Assembly: GCA_019914945.1 (NCBI GenBank)
Contig: CM034110.1
Coordinates: 8,945,808 to 9,009,807 of the forward strand
DNA from: Typha latifolia
Taxonomy: Eukaryota > Streptophyta > Magnoliopsida > Poales > Typhaceae
Length of the DNA stretch: 64,000 bases
Reading direction: 5' to 3'
Position numbers and translations under genes: made by a program. This document shows, in pieces, positions 63,721 to 64,000 of this stretch. The notes beneath the pieces are model-generated. The model was not told the DNA's origin. It saw only the letters and a program-made list of their open reading frames with translations, and ran no database searches. Position 1 is the first letter of the stretch, and every line of letters starts with the position of its first letter.

Positions 63721-64000
63721 GTGGCTTGCAGTAGTTAAATATTAGAAATTTTCACCTGTATTCCAGATTTCTTTTAGTAGTCTTACGTGATATGATACAA
63801 TTTTCTTTCTAGAAGTCATCACTTAAATATGTCATTATCATCAGGAAATTAACTTTTATTGGTTCGTTAAGTTGATGTTGATATATATACTATACTTGCA
63901 GTTTTTTTCCTACTTAATTTTTGGCGGTATTCCGATATCATGATTCTCTTGATTATTCAATTAGTTCTAGAGCTAGGTAGTTGCACACATTCTTGTGCTC

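Overview
This window is nuclear DNA of a flowering plant, most likely a monocot. The genes have many short exons in AT-rich introns with canonical plant splice sites, and every recognisable product belongs to a plant family. Two genes (the calcium-dependent kinase first exon and the single-exon MIZ1-like gene) are markedly GC-rich at the 5' end, as is common in monocots. The species cannot be named from the sequence alone. Exon borders were worked out by hand from reading frame, splice consensus and family similarity.

Layout, left to right: the 5' part of a MYB-CC (GARP, PHR1-like) transcription factor gene (minus, cut by the left edge); a non-LTR retrotransposon remnant; a calcium-dependent protein kinase (plus, 8 exons); a clade II TGA bZIP factor (plus, 11 coding exons); an intronless CC-NB-ARC-LRR resistance-type gene (plus, 1126 aa); a MIZU-KUSSEI1/DUF617 protein (minus, one exon); an F-box protein (plus, 5 exons); a UBAC2/rhomboid-like UBA protein (plus, 8 exons, with a 1-nt frameshift); a YVH1/DUSP12-type phosphatase (minus, 6 exons); the AP-1 clathrin adaptor sigma subunit (minus, 7 exons, start codon alone on its coding exon); a 22-kb gene for the proteasome adaptor ECM29 (minus, about 36 exons, all in frame); and the 5' half of a SCAB1-type actin-binding protein gene (plus, cut by the right edge).

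The genes do not form an operon-like unit. Several fall under signalling and immunity (CPK, TGA, NLR) or protein turnover (F-box, UBAC2-like, ECM29), but adjacency here looks incidental.

The unexplained or unusual structure is mostly at fine scale: two micro-duplications that copy a splice site (one donor in ECM29, one acceptor in SCAB1), two GC-AG introns, a one-base frameshift in an otherwise clean UBAC2-like gene, and an Arg-to-Gln change at the RNBS-B position of the NLR. Four small inverted-repeat DNA elements (hAT-like, Harbinger-like and two Mutator-like) lie in ECM29 introns and beside its promoter. I found no sign of a novel multi-gene system.
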